The translations under genes and the position numbers were made by a program. Positions 42,318 to 53,516 of a stretch of 64,000 nucleotides of DNA are shown here, one piece after another; positions within the stretch are counted from its first letter, which is position 1; each line of letters begins with the position of its first letter. Location: positions 47,626,451 to 47,690,450 of the forward strand of contig CM055104.1 in the NCBI GenBank assembly GCA_029204225.1. Direction: 5' to 3'. Source of the stretch: Diphasiastrum complanatum (Eukaryota > Streptophyta > Lycopodiopsida > Lycopodiales > Lycopodiaceae). The notes under the pieces were generated by a model that was not told the origin of the DNA, made no database searches, and was given only the letters and a program-made list of their open reading frames with translations.

Positions 42318-43652
42318 TTAAGAACCGTCTTGGTCCTCTAAGACAAAGTCTGAAAAAATCTTGCAAAGGACGCTGCCTCTTTCCCAAGTGGCATTCTCAA
42401 CAGACTGATCATTCCACTTAACCAGATATTCGCGGTATAGAGTATGACGAGTCTGCGTCTCTCTACTATCAAGAATCTCCTCTGGTTCATGTGGAGGTTG
42501 TTGAGGATCCAATGGGGGAACTAGAACATTGTCCCCTACCAGATTGTCTGATCTGGTTAAGGCTTTTCGTAACTGACTTACATGAAAGACTGGAAAAACC
42601 TTACTGTTGTGTGGGAGTTCTAGTTCATAGGTGACCTCGCCTAGTCTCCTACTGATGGTAAAGGGACCACAATACCTTGGAGACAACTTAGCACACACTC
42701 CTGATTTGAGGGTTTTAGAGTCAACTGGGACTCTCAAGTAGACTTTCTCACCAGTGGAGAATTGCACATCCCGTCTGTGTGGATCTGCATAATGCCTGGC
42801 TCGATCTTGGGACTGTCTAATGCTACGCTTAGCATGTTCTATCATCTGGTTTAGGTCCTCTAAAAAGTTTCTGGCTGCTTCAACTTTTTCTTGTTTAAAC
42901 CCTACAGCTGTGGGTGAGCGTGGCTGAAAACCGTACATCAGCATAAATGGGCTGTATCCCATAACTGAATGTTTGGTACTGTTGTAAGCAAACTCTAATA
43001 TCGAGAGATACTCCTCCCAATTAGTCTGCTTCTTGCTGATGTATGCACGAAGCATATCCTCCAGCACTTGATTTACCCTTTCTGTTTGACCGTCCATCTG
43101 TGGATGGTCGGTGGTACTCATATTAAGTTTAGTATGGAGATGATGGAATAATGCCCTCCAAAAATTTCCAGTAAACTTACTGTCCCGGTCACTGACTATG
43201 CCGGAAGGTAGACCGTACAATTTAAATACCCCGTCTACAAACAACCTCGCTAACTCTGGAGCTCTAACGGTTGTTTTGGTCGGAATGAAATGAGCCATTT
43301 TGGTCAGACGGTCAACTGTGACCCATATAGCATCATTACCCTTTTGGGTTTTAGGCAGGCCTACTATAAAATCCATGGAGATACTCTCCCATTTACCAGT
43401 TGGTATTTCTAAGGGATGCAACAACCCTCCTGCCTTTAAACGCTCTGCTTTATTTACTTGACATTTCTGGCAACTGGTTACATACTGGTGGACGTCCTTT
43501 TTCATACTGGGCCAGATAAATTGCCTACGAAGAAGCTCATAGGTCTTCTGTATGCCTAGGTGTCCCACGCTAGGATTGTCATGACATTCATATAGGACCT
43601 GCTGCCTATAATTCTCTGAATTGGGGACACATACTCTATCTCTATAGAGCAA
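42318..43652 (-). CDS. Chromovirus integrase with C-terminal chromodomain (open frame, 444 aa)
   Basis: The frame is open for 444 codons. It begins mid-polyprotein (RDRVCVPNSENYRQQVL), so no true start codon is expected. Residues about 30-70 form the zinc-binding HHCC region (H...H, then TSCQKCQVNK). The catalytic core has SISMDFIVGLP (Asp), GIVSDRDSKFTGNFW (Asp) and DHPQMDGQTERVNQVLEDML (Glu), about residues 90-200. The GPY/F-type segment is SPRYCGPFTISRRLGEVTYELELP near 310-330. The chromodomain is YREYLVKWNDQSVENATWE near 410-430; in chromoviruses such domains steer insertion to marked chromatin. The product joins cDNA ends to host DNA. The upstream gene is deleted, so the frame may be intact only because it is young. 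Confidence 0.9.
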   Translation of the reverse strand: MLYRDRVCVPNSENYRQQVLYECHDNPSVGHLGIQKTYELLRRQFIWPSMKKDVHQYVTSCQKCQVNKAERLKAGGLLHPLEIPTGKWESISMDFIVGLPKTQKGNDAIWVTVDRLTKMAHFIPTKTTVRAPELARLFVDGVFKLYGLPSGIVSDRDSKFTGNFWRALFHHLHTKLNMSTTDHPQMDGQTERVNQVLEDMLRAYISKKQTNWEEYLSILEFAYNSTKHSVMGYSPFMLMYGFQPRSPTAVGFKQEKVEAARNFLEDLNQMIEHAKRSIRQSQDRARHYADPHRRDVQFSTGEKVYLRVPVDSKTLKSGVCAKLSPRYCGPFTISRRLGEVTYELELPHNSKVFPVFHVSQLRKALTRSDNLVGDNVLVPPLDPQQPPHEPEEILDSRETQTRHTLYREYLVKWNDQSVENATWERGSVLCKIFSDFVLEDQDGS

Positions 43653-43691
43653 GTACTCATCTTGAATGGAATACTGTTTCCATTTGAATCC

Positions 43692-44720
43692 TTAAGTCAA
43701 CTGACCCTCAACCACTGGGGTTTGCTTGGGTAATACAGGCTCAGAATCCTCAACGTCATCTGACGACGTATACTCGGACTCATCATCATCCTCAACGGAA
43801 GCTGCCGTATTCTTGGATGAACTGGTACCAGCCCCGAAAACTGGTTCTGGAGTCTGTAACTGTCTGCTCTGGACAGAGTTCCAGATAGTAGAGAAGAATG
43901 CATCATGCTGGCATTTCCCTCTCAAGGACTCGAGTAACTCATTACGAATCTGAGTAAAACTCAGCTCGTTTATCATAGGCATTCTGCTAAGGGCATCTGC
44001 TACTGTATTGAATTTTCCACGCCTATATCTGATAGACATGTCAAACTCTTGCATCAACTCTGTTCAACGAGCTTTCTGACCTCTAAGCTCAGGTTGATTG
44101 CAAAGGTATCTGAGACTCTCATGGTCTGTCAGGACCTCAAAGTTGGCACCATACAAATAATGCCTCCAAGTCTTAAGGGCATGGACTATAGAAAAGAGTT
44201 CCTTTTCATAGGCACTGTACCTAGTCTGAACTGGCTCGAGTTTTTTACTCTCGAACGCAATTGGTCGTCCACCCTGAGTTAGCACAACACCTACTGCAAA
44301 GTCGCTAGCATCTGTTTCGACCACAAATGGCTGATTGGGGTCGACGACCTTTAAAATTGGTGCTGTAGCTAAGGCTGTTTTGAGAGCATCAAAGCTCTCC
44401 TACTGTGCGGACTCCCAAATGAACTCCTTTTCCTTCCTCTTAAGGAGATTTGTCATAGGAACTGCTATCTGAGCATATTCCTTGACAAATCGTCTGTAAT
44501 ATCCCGCCAGACCAGGAAAGATCTGAAGTTCCAAAATATTCTAAGGTCTTAGCCAACTGAGTATGGCTTTAACCTTATTTGGGTCCATCTTAATCCCATC
44601 TGAAGAGATAATGTGACCTAAATATGCTACTTCTTCAACGAAGAATTCACACTTGGATTGTTTAGCATAGAGCTTATGCTTTCTGAGCAGTCGAAACACC
44701 TTTTTGAGGTGTTTTAGATG
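43692..44720 (-). pseudogene. Chromovirus RT C-terminus, RNase H and linker
   Basis: Minus-strand order from about 44700: QSKCEFFVEEVAYLGHIIS (RT end), a stop after LSWLRP, GYYRRFVKEYAQIA, a stop after ESAQ, then RNase H with FVVETDASDFAVGVVLTQ (catalytic Asp), RPIAFESKKLEPVQTRYSAY, TDHESLRYL, a stop near 44060, and MQEFDMSIRYRRGKFNTVADALSR. A Ser/Asp/Glu-rich linker follows to 43692, where a stop separates it from integrase. The RT active site lies in the deleted part. Removal of the RNA template would be its function in an intact element. Confidence 0.85.
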
Positions 44721-44729
44721 CTCTCAGAA

Positions 44730-45505
44730 TTGAAAGAGAGGTACCTTAACTTTTATGAAAAAAAGTCAGAAAGACTAATTTACAAATGTACAAGGGAAGG
44801 AAAGAAAACTTAGCTCTTTCGGAGAACTGTACTTCCACAGAGAAACAAGAAAAGCTCTCTCAGCTCTTCCTCAACTGCTTTCAGACCTGTGGCTCTGAAA
44901 AATCTGAATAGGAGACGGAAAAAAATGCAAAAGATCTGAAATTTTTTTGCTATCCCCCCTCGCTGGTCTGACAGCACCCCAATCTGTCCACAAGAAGGCA
45001 AATTTGAAGTCCGAAAGCACTTCTGAATTCTGAAATTTCAGAAGCCCCTACTCGTTGATCTGGTTGAAGTACTATTGCTCCAAATCTTCCAAGTTAGGGC
45101 CCAAAACTTTGTCAGAAATCTGAAAACTCAGAAGTATTGGCAGCGCTGACCCTGCTGGGAAATCTCAGCTTGAAATCCGCTCAACTCTACTGAAATTGCA
45201 CTTTGAAAACAGAAGTAGATCCCTGTATGTACAGCAATGGGTCTACTTGCTATTTTCTACTCTATTTCCGCTGGAAATCTGCAAAAAGGTCTCGGAAATC
45301 AGCGATGGATAGCTGCCCTTCCAGCGAGTTACCTGTACATGGAATCTGACTCCTTACTACTGTAATTTCTTAGTGAATTTCAAAGGTTTGAAGGCTGCAT
45401 CTACAACGATCCTCCTCCTCTATTCCTCTCTGAGAATCTGAGAGATTTTTCCTATCTTCTGATAGCTTTCTCTACTGTTGCTCCTGAACTCCCTAGGATG
45501 GAGAT
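44730..45505 (-). other. Untranslated leader of the chromovirus, fused directly to RT sequence
   Basis: Lies between the PBS and the first recognisable RT codons. No gag motif is present, so the deletion joined the leader to the middle of pol near 44730. Confidence 0.7.
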
Positions 45506-45882
45506 GGCTCTGATACCAGTGTAATAGATCCTAACACCACAGTAGGGCAAACACTAATTGATCCACCCAACCTTGCCTACTCCCTGATATAGAGTAAGCC
45601 CCTCCTAGCCCAGTGTGAGGACTGGTAGCATGCTACTGCCAAGTGTCGGCCACGTGGCACTGACGTGGCCGACTGCACGTCGGGACCCAACTGGGAGCCC
45701 TATCCTGCTGACAGGGTCCCTAGGCTGTGTTAGGCCCGCCATGGCTATGGACCGTGTTGGGGCACACTACTCACACTGTCTTGCCCTATTGATCATGTAC
45801 GCTAGACACGACCCTGACTGTGGTATCTGACCTATCTGTGTTCTCTAGGGTTCGGCACTGGTTACAAGCTCGTAACAGATAC

Positions 45883-46685
45883 GACCCTCAGCTATGTGCC
45901 AACTTAAAAATTTTGAAGCGGCCTTACAACTGGCGCCTTTTACCGAACACTGAAACCCAGAAGGTAATTAGAGTCAGTTTGAGAAAAATCCCACTTTATT
46001 GATAAATCTGATAAGGTTACATTTTAAGTGTGTGACCGACCCTAGTCTACAGGGCACTAGCATGCCAAGGCGAGAGCCATGACAACATTCCAGCAAGGGA
46101 GGCTGAGACTTGGTTGGAGCTCGCCTTGAGTCGCAACCCGCACTCCCCTATAGTATTGGTGGGATTCGGCATCCCCTTTCATAGCAAGCACTCTACCCAA
46201 GCTGGTAAAACACATTTTTCTCTCTCTAGGATTTTCTCTTTCTAGAAAGTCATTTTCTCTCTCTAGATTTTATTGATCCCAGGCTTCCTTTAATCATGCC
46301 TAGATCGTGTGAGGTGATTGCACATCGATCTGAGCTCTCTGGACTTCGCTAGAACCGATCAAAGATTTTCAGCCATAGGAACTTGGCGCCGGCTGGATTC
46401 TGGTCACAGTGGCGCCGGCGCCGTTGGCTCCGGGAGTAGCAGGGGCGCTGTTGGCGTCGGGGACAATGCTGGCGCTAGTGGCGCCAGAAGTAGAACTTAT
46501 GAAGATAGCTTTACAACAGGCATGAGTTCTTCGAGATGAAGAGATAGTTCATTTTTTGAGCTAGTTTTGTAAAGCCACTTTGGAAGGGCCTAACTTTGGC
46601 TAAGGGAGGGCTTTTGGGGTCAAATAAGGGTCATTTTGGAGCTTGTGAAAGCCTGTGTAGAGCTGACAGATAGAGGAACAACATC
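45883..46685. other. Continuation of the LTR-like host of the gypsy insertion
   Basis: Picks up where the sequence before 41949 stopped (GATAC repeated). It contains a GC-rich stretch of repeated TGGCGCC/GGCGCCGGCGCC at 46383-46490. No gene. Confidence 0.5.
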
Positions 46686-46698
46686 GCCAAAAGTATCT

Positions 46699-48282
46699 TT
46701 ATCTATCATTAATAAAAGTGACATACATAAAAGCTCCACCACTTGATTCATGTGAAAATGAATGAACATCCAAGTGTAAAAGGTCAAGAGGAGAGTTAGA
46801 TCTTGTCAAAGATCTCTTGAAAGGTAGCTTATGAGATTTGGAGAGTCCACAAGCTTCACAAAGCTTGCCACACTTGGATATGGTTTTGGGAAGTCCACTT
46901 GCTAGCTCCTTTCTCACCATGGTCTCCATAGCTTTGTAATTAGGATGGCCTAACCTTTTGTGCCATAATTTCACTTGAGTGAGCTCCTCTCTTGCCATGT
47001 TCACACTTCCACCCATCACATTAGCATCTAATTTGAATAACCCCCTTTGCTTGAAACCACTAGCAATACATTTTTCATCTTTCAAGATAGAACATGCTTC
47101 ATGCTTGAAATGTACATCTAATCCACTATCCATAAGTTGTCCTACACTCAACAAGTTCTTTGTAATTGAAGGTACATAAGGAACATTGTCTAGATCTACT
47201 TTTTTAGATGATCCTAGACATAAAGGAATGGATCCAACATCTACAATATCACATTCTTGATAACTTGCAGTGAATATAAATCTCTTAGAGCTATTGTAAG
47301 AAAGTAGATTAGAAAAGTAGTCTTTTTGGTGAGTCACGTGAGAGCTTGCTCCACTATCAATCCACCAAGTATCTTGATTAGATGTTTGTGGTGAGGATAC
47401 CATCAAAGATAGATTGCCTTCTTCAACCTCTTCCTCAAGCACAAGATTGCCTTGATTGTCCTTCTCTTGGGCATTCTTCTTCTTGTAGCACTCGGATGCA
47501 AAATGTCCCTTTTTTTCACAAAAGAAACACTTTAGCTTCTTCTTGTCCTTCTTGCTCTTGCCTTTGAAACTTGATGCTCCATCTTTGCTCTCCATCTCCA
47601 TGTCTTGAGTCTTCTTGGATGGAAACTTTTTCTTCTTGTCTTTCAAGGAAAAGTTAGCTTTTTCATCACCATCATTCAAAGATAAGGAACTCATCCTACT
47701 TTTGATATGAAGCATTCTACTCTCCTCACTTACAAGCACACTTTGAAGTTTTTCAATACTAGGAAGTGAATCTTGAATAGCAAAGGTTTGAACTAGATTG
47801 GAATAATCATCTCCTAATCCATTCAAAATGATTTGAACTAATTCATCATCTTTGATTTTATCATCTATAGAAGACAACTCCTTATTCAAAGATTTGATCC
47901 TAAAGACATAATTTTGGACACTTTCACTACCTTCTTTCATGCTTTGAAGGATTTGATTCCTAAGCATGAGTATACTTGAAGTATTCTTGGATCCATAAAT
48001 TGCTTTTAGTGAATCCCATGCCTCTTTGGATGTGTTACAAGATGAGATTTCCTTCAAAAGTTCATTACTTACATTCATCTTTATGCAATGTAATGCAACT
48101 CTACATCTCTTTTTGTACTTTACCCATTCAACTCCTCCTTGAGGTTCTACTTCCACCTCAAGTACTATGTCATAAAGATCATGAAGTACAAGCAAAGACT
48201 CCATTCGAACTATCCAAATAGCATAATTAGTGGATGTAAGCCTTTCACCAGCTTCAAGCAAAAGACCACCCATTGATGCCAT
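46699..48282 (-). pseudogene. Copia-1 gag, protease and start of integrase (long open frame, truncated)
   Basis: ATG at 48282 (MASMGGLLLEAGERL), chosen because the longer frame upstream begins with TTG and lies in the leader. Residues about 1-200 are the copia gag (NYAIWIVRMESLL, RVALHCIKMNVSNELLKEI, KEAWDSLKAIYGSKN). The zinc knuckle is CFFCEKKGHFASEC near 255. The aspartic protease active site is WWIDSGASSHVT near 305. The GAG-pre-integrase segment has LWHKRLGHPNYKAM and CEACGLSKSHKLPF. Integrase begins LLHLDVHSF and GGAFMYVTFINDR, and the frame hits TAA at 46699 with RYFW after it, then the composite insert. It is 527 codons instead of about 1300. It served particle formation and processing. 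Confidence 0.9.
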
Positions 48283-48762
48283 TTTTGAATGTGAAAAAGC
48301 ACTAGAAACTCTTATGGTTTCTCTAAGAGATCTGAACCTGAAGTCTTCTAGCAATTAGAAAGCTTATAGACACAATCCTATCACTCATGAACCAATCTAG
48401 AATGATGGAAATCTAGATTCTAGTCTCAAACTTGCAAAATCACTCCTTAATCTATGATTTTTTGCAATATCTCTCTTCACCTTCAACATACACTCAAAAA
48501 ATCAGAGAAGATCAAATAATGCACCTAATTCAAGCTTAAAAAATTGTATAATTTTTTGAAATTTCTCAGTCAAAACCGGAGTTGTATGGCCTCACACGTG
48601 TGAAAAGTGTTCCTACAGTCCACAACAAGTTCTGGTCCAAAAATTTTGAGAATATCTATGAGATCCAACTCGCTACACAAAAATTGGCTAGTTTCCTAAA
48701 ACTTGCTAATTTTGGCTTTGATTTGGATCAACCTATCAATTTCAATAAAACCTCTTGTACTT
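48283..48762 (-). other. Copia-1 untranslated leader
   Basis: Lies between PBS (48763-48775) and gag ATG (48282). A CACACGTGTG palindrome lies near 48594. Confidence 0.8.
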
Positions 48763-48775
48763 GGCTCTGATACCA
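48763..48775 (-). promoter_or_regulatory. Copia-1 primer-binding site
   Basis: Minus-strand TGGTATCAGAGCC, directly adjoining the LTR edge at 48776. Confidence 0.92.
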
Positions 48776-49015
48776 TGTGGAAAAAGTACAAAATGGACCA
48801 AGAGTGGATCCTAATCTGATCCTCAAGAGGGATTGGGTGTTAGATTTACTTGATCTATCAATCTACATAAGATTAAGATCAATCTAGATCAATTCTAGAC
48901 ATAAGATCCTAACAAGAACAATCATTAATGAAGGTAAATGTACTTGCTGGTTTCACATGTGTGAAACCATGTCAGAGTACGGACTCCAACCTGAAAATCA
49001 AGTACACTATGATAG
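48776..49015 (-). repeat. Copia-1 5' LTR, PBS-proximal part
   Basis: Matches 37557-37797. It stops at GATAG (49011-49015), the duplicated target of copia-3. The remaining LTR resumes at 63148. Confidence 0.93.
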
Positions 49016-50915
49016 TGATGAGAATCGTCATGATATGCTCTGATACCGATGGAATATCGTGATATACTTTGATACCACTGAAGAGAGGACAAACTTTTTG
49101 TTGAAAATTGTCACTTCTCACTTGACATTGGTTCATGTAAATATTGATCAAACATTAGAATATATTGATGATCTAATTTCACACGTGTGGAGCCTGTTCC
49201 CACGTGTGAAAGGATGTATTTTTCATGTTTGTATATATCCAAATTGATTTTGTATCATTCTAGTTAGTGTGAACATGAAATGACTAGTTTTTAGTCAAGT
49301 TGACTAGTCACCTACAAATTAGCTTTTCCTTGCATGTGCATGAGTAAATGCTCCCACATGGCAAGTGGATGTTCACACGTGTGTATAGAGTACTAGAAGA
49401 TAAGAGTTGACCATTTTCCTTAGATCCTATTTTGTAGGAAATATTCCTATATTCTAGGAGACTAGCTTTTTGGATTTTAGTCATATTCTAGAAGGTCAAC
49501 TATTGGATAAGGATCAAGGATGGATCAAATGGATAGATCTGAGTGATGTGGCACTCTTCACACGTGTGAAGGCCTGCTGGACTGTGCCAGACTCATGGAT
49601 GTACTTGATCCATAAAAGGATCATCATTTTGCTAAGAAGATTGATGAGACTTTTGTACTCTACACTTTTGTGAGATTTCTAGTCATTTGTCTTTTGATTT
49701 TCATGTATGATTGCTATCTAGTATCATTGTACTTGTTGTTTCAGGTGCAGGCCGTACAGTGGACAGTACTCCACACGTGTGAGGCCGCTCTCACTAAAAA
49801 ATGATGTGTTGGTCCATTGCTCTTGCTTAAATCCAAGTGTAGTGAATCTAGATCAAGATCTAATGTGTAGAACTTGATAGATTCATTGATTAAGTAACCA
49901 ATAACTCTCTATGATTGTAAAGTACAATCATTATTGTCCTAAAAACTGTAAAATTTATCACTTTTGCGAAGGCGAAGCGCGTTCCTCTTGCAAGACTCGG
50001 ATGGAGTTCAGATGCGATCACTGGACACTGCCAGTTGAGTTGCTCCTACAATCCTCCAAAGTGTAGTTAGTCACTGCTGATCTACGTTCATAAAATTTAT
50101 GCAACATTCAACATAGTTTCAACCAAAGTGCGAAATTCAAATGAACAAGAAAACTCATACATATGAAATAAAGAACATATGCATTCGCATTTGAGATCAT
50201 ACGCAACAAAAAAGTAATCTATATGAATTTTCTCTGATTTCTTCAAGCACTCCATGCAAATTCACGCAGTGCGTTGGCGTGAGAGAAAACGCTTCTCTCA
50301 CGGATGTATGTCTCGCTTACTAGCGGACTCTTGGATCTTTTTATCCTAGACAGAATCATCTTTGCACGCAGACGGACAAGAATTTTTTATTTTCGTTTGG
50401 ATTGCTTACTAGCATCAGACTTCTTCTCTCTATTACACTGTGTGTATTCTGTTGATCTATATGTCAAGTATCATCCAGTAAGCATGGTCGCTCTATGTAA
50501 ACCTAAGATTAGAGTGATTAAATATCTACGACTAACCAGGGAATTACAAGAGTGGCAAATTAGCCACGACCTAGGAAATATCTGTTGACGTCATGCCATC
50601 AGATCAGATCTCTGTACTTCTAGGTACTTGTGTGATCTTAGCTGGTACTCTTTTGAGCGTGAGGGCAAAATGGATTTCGTTTCCACCGTTGGTTTCGCTT
50701 ACCTCGTCTTCCTTTCTCTCGTACTAGACCACAAAGGAATCTCGTTCGTGGATCTTTCGTGTTCGCGAACCGTTCGTCTTCGTCTCCTTTGACTTTCGTG
50801 TTCGCAAAACTCTTCGTGTTTCATGTCTCCAGATGTTCAAGTTTGTGAACATCTTCGTTAGGCGAAGGGCTGAAAGCTAGCAAGGCTTTGTAATCAGAAG
50901 CATTTTGTTTCTTCA
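49016..50915 (-). repeat. Copia-3 3' LTR, interrupted by a solo LTR
   Basis: On the minus strand it begins TGAAGAAACAAAATG at 50915, right after PPT GAGAGGGAGC, and ends ...CATCA at 49016. About 1.03 kb remain once the solo LTR is removed. Compared with the 5' LTR it has an extra segment of about 470 bp at 50350-50822 and lacks about 58 bp near 50005. The last ~31 codons of the pol frame lie inside it. Confidence 0.85.
49099..49960 (+). mobile_element. 862-bp solo LTR
   Basis: Begins TGTTGAAAATTGTCAC and ends AAAATTTATCA (TG...CA), flanked by a perfect 5-bp duplication CTTTT at 49094-49098 and 49961-49965. No internal region is present. It contains four or five CACACGTGTG palindromes (about 49181, 49197, 49375, 49558, 49773) and shares the GGAGCCTGTTCCCACGTG stretch with the copia-1 LTR in opposite orientation, so it comes from a related family. 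It arose by recombination between the two LTRs of a full element. Confidence 0.92.
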
Positions 50916-52500
50916 GCTCCCTCTCAAAGCATGATAGCTTTACGATTCTGAGACTGCTCCTTTGTCTCTCAAAGAGTCCTTTGTCCAGGGCCTTTGTGAA
51001 GATGTCAGCAACCATGTCTTTCGTTCCTATGAAGGTGGTCTGCATCATCTTCTTTTCAATTAGATCCCTGATCAAGTGGTACTTGATCGCAATATGCTTT
51101 GTTCTGGAATGGAACACGAGATCTTTCGTGAGGTGTATTGCAGAGGTGTTGTCCATCTGCAAGACCATAGGCTCGTTCCTTGTTTCGCCCAATTTGTCCA
51201 GGAACTGTCTTAGCCAAATTATTTCGTTGGCCATCTTTGCTGCTGCTACGTACTCTGCTTTGTAGGATGACTGGGCCACAATAGTCTGCTTCTTGCTGAC
51301 CCAGAGAAATGCTTCTCCTGATGCAATGGTGCATCCTTCTGAGACGCTTTTACAGTCGTCCTTGAGAGATGCCCAGCTAGCATCGCTGTAGGAAAGTATC
51401 CTAAAACCTGCACCACGACAATAACACAAGCCATAATCCCTCGTTAATTGAAGATATTGCAAAATTCGTTTCGCAATCTTCCAATGTGTCGAGTCTAGAT
51501 TCGTGCAGAATTGGCTCATCCTGAATACTACATAAGCAATATCAGGACATGTGTTGTCTGCAAGGTACATCAGTGATCCTATCAGCTTCCTGTAAGGTGT
51601 GAGCTGCATCTGTTCTCTCTCTTCCTCAGTCCTTGGACAGTCATCATTCGTTAGTACCATCCCTGCGAGCATTGGAGTATTCGCTCCTTTTCAGTTCAGC
51701 ATCCCAAAGTCCTCTAGGATCTTCTGGGTGTATATGGACTAGTGAAGGTATAACTTACCTCCCTCATAGTCCCTTTCAATTTGTAAGCCTAGGTAACACC
51801 TGGCGTCTCCCAGATCCACTATCTCGAAATGTTTTGAGATGTCTATCTTTACCTTAGCAATCAGCAGCTCACTCCTGCAAAGTATCAGAGTGTCGTCCAC
51901 ATATACAGCCACTATGATGATCTGGCCATCTGTAACTCCGACATATACATTGGAATCAGCCAACAGAGGCTTGAATCCTAATGATTTCAGGGCTTGATCT
52001 TTCTTTTTGTACCGTTGTCGGGCTGACTGTTTCAGACCGTAGATGCTTCTATGCATTCTACATACATAGTCAGGAAGGAATTCGAGACAAATCCTGGGGG
52101 TTGATCCATGTAGAGCTCTTCGTCTAATTCGCCATGCAGGAAGGCTGTCTTCTCGTCCACAATGTGGATTTTGAGATCATAAGCTACTGCATATGCAAAT
52201 AACAAATGTAGAGACGAATGTTTGATGATAGGAGAGAAGGTTTCAGAATAGTCAATATCGTATCTCTTATCTCTGAGAGAAACCCTTCACTACCAATCTT
52301 GCCTTGTATTTTGTCACATTCCCATCTGGTTCGTATTTGAGCTTGAAAACCCATTTGCACTTGACAGTCTTGCGCTTATGTGGTAATGGCTCCAACGTCC
52401 ATACCTAGTTCTTCCTCATGGACTCCATATCTTCGTTCATGGCTTGGATCCATCTGTCTTTTTCTGGACTTTCAATTGCCTCCTCGAATGTCTGTGGTTC
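50821..52500 (-). pseudogene. Copia-3 reverse transcriptase and RNase H
   Basis: Minus-strand pieces: CKWVFKLKYEPDGN near 52340, a short RT stretch, YGLKQSARQRY at about 52040, FAVYVDDTL-like VAVYVDDTLIL (catalytic YVDD, about 51900), DLGDARCYLGLQIERD; then, after a stop near 51740, LTPYRKLIGSLMYLADNTCPDI, SAWASLKDD-type DASWASLKDDCKSV, TIVAQSSYKAEYVAAA (RNase H), VFHSRTKHIAIKYHLIRDLIE and VADIFTKAL. The final 283-residue frame is open. The YVDD is kept but frames shift at about 52060 and 52270, so no full enzyme could be made. The C-terminal end overlaps the LTR. Confidence 0.87.
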
Positions 52501-52521
52501 GTCACTGAATCCGCAAAACTC

Positions 52522-53516
52522 TTATGATGTGGAAGCTGAGCTGCTTGGCACATACCTTGCTGACGCTCTTCGTGGTCTTGTCGACCTTCTAGGAGATCTC
52601 CTTGGAACAGCTATGCCTTTGCCCTTTTCTGCTCTGCTCGGTTCGAAACCATCTTGGTTTACAGGAACTGCGGTGGCAGGTTGCCTCTCAAATCTTTCTT
52701 CGTCAGATTCGTCGCTCAAATGGGAGACGAATCAAAAATCTTCGTTTTCGTGTTTGTCTACTGTTCCCTCTGTCATTGGCAGCATGTCATAGTATTGTCT
52801 CTCCAGAACTTTGTAGCTGACAAAATTGTCATTGGCCATTGTCCTGCTCTTGTCAAATTTGACATCCCTCACTGTTTTCAAAGTGTTCGTGTCTAGCATG
52901 TAGATTATGTAGTATGACAAATTATTGTCATAACCTACTAGAAATCCTTGCTCGACTTTCTCATCAAGCTTCTTTCGAAGCTTATCAGGAATATGTGCAT
53001 ATGCTGCATAGCCAAAGATTCTAACGTGAGACAGGTTGGGTTTTCTTCCCCACCATAGCTCATGTGGTGTACGTGAGGAACACCAGACTTACCTGTCCTG
53101 TTCTGGATGTATGCGGCTGTAGCCACTGCTTCATACCACAGTGCTCTTGGAGCCTTCGAGTAGGCCATCATGCATCTGGCTGCTTCCATTAGGGTCCTGT
53201 TCTTTCGTTCAGCAACACCATTGTATTGCGGTGTGTAGGCTGCAGTTCTTTTGTGAATGATGCCACGATCATTGCAGAAGTCAATGAAGCGATTCAAGAT
53301 ATATTCGTCACCTCGATCTGTTTTGATCTGCTTCACCTTGCTACCTGTACATCTCTCTGTCCAATTCACATATTTTGTGAATTTGTCAAGTGCTTCAGAT
53401 TTATTTTGAATACAGTACACTCTGGCAAATTTGCTATAGTCATCAATGAAGGTTATATAATATTTCGAACCTCCTACTGAGATCACGTTGAATGGTCCAC
53501 AGATGTCAGAATGCAC
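52522..53516 (-). pseudogene. Copia-3 integrase
   Basis: Minus strand from 53516: HSDICGPFNV (first Asp), ITFIDDYSKFARVYCI, IKTDRGDEYI (second Asp), then YTPQYNGVAERKNRTLMEAARCMM (catalytic Glu), and WYEAVATAAYIQNRTGKS. A frame change follows at about 53085, then SYGGEENPT (degraded GxKPxVxHL motif). The C-terminal part continues as small frames (NFVSYKVLERQYYDML, RRSPRRSTRPRR) to 52522. The D-D-E residues remain, but the protein is split. It would insert cDNA into the genome in an intact copy. Confidence 0.87.

Larger units (their letters stand above)
41949..45877 (-). mobile_element. Deleted Ty3/gypsy chromovirus, 3.9 kb, TSD GATAC
   Basis: LTRs of 358 bp lie at 41949-42306 and 45520-45877 and differ by about eight transitions (about 98% identical). 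The 5-bp duplication GATAC is at 41944-41948 and 45878-45882. PBS TGGTATCAGAGCC (minus) is at 45506-45518, one base from the LTR. The PPT AAGGGAGAGGGAG (minus) is at 42307-42319. Integrase and chromodomain are open. RNase H and the RT C-terminus have stops. Gag, protease and most of RT are deleted. It is a recent, non-autonomous derivative. Confidence 0.95.
38857..46685. mobile_element. Composite insert in copia-1 pol (at least two LTR elements plus a gypsy element)
   Basis: Left part: an LTR-like sequence (about 38857-39268) followed by a PBS-like TGGTATCATAGCC at 39271-39283, plus strand. Right part: a minus-strand element whose PBS is at 41338-41350 (GGCTCTGATACCA on the plus strand) and whose LTR seems to run from about 46685 (TGTTGTTCC on the minus strand) to 41353, interrupted by the gypsy element at 41949-45877. 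No clean target duplication is found for the whole insert, and copia-1 sequence is missing across it, so deletion accompanied insertion. Confidence 0.6.
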
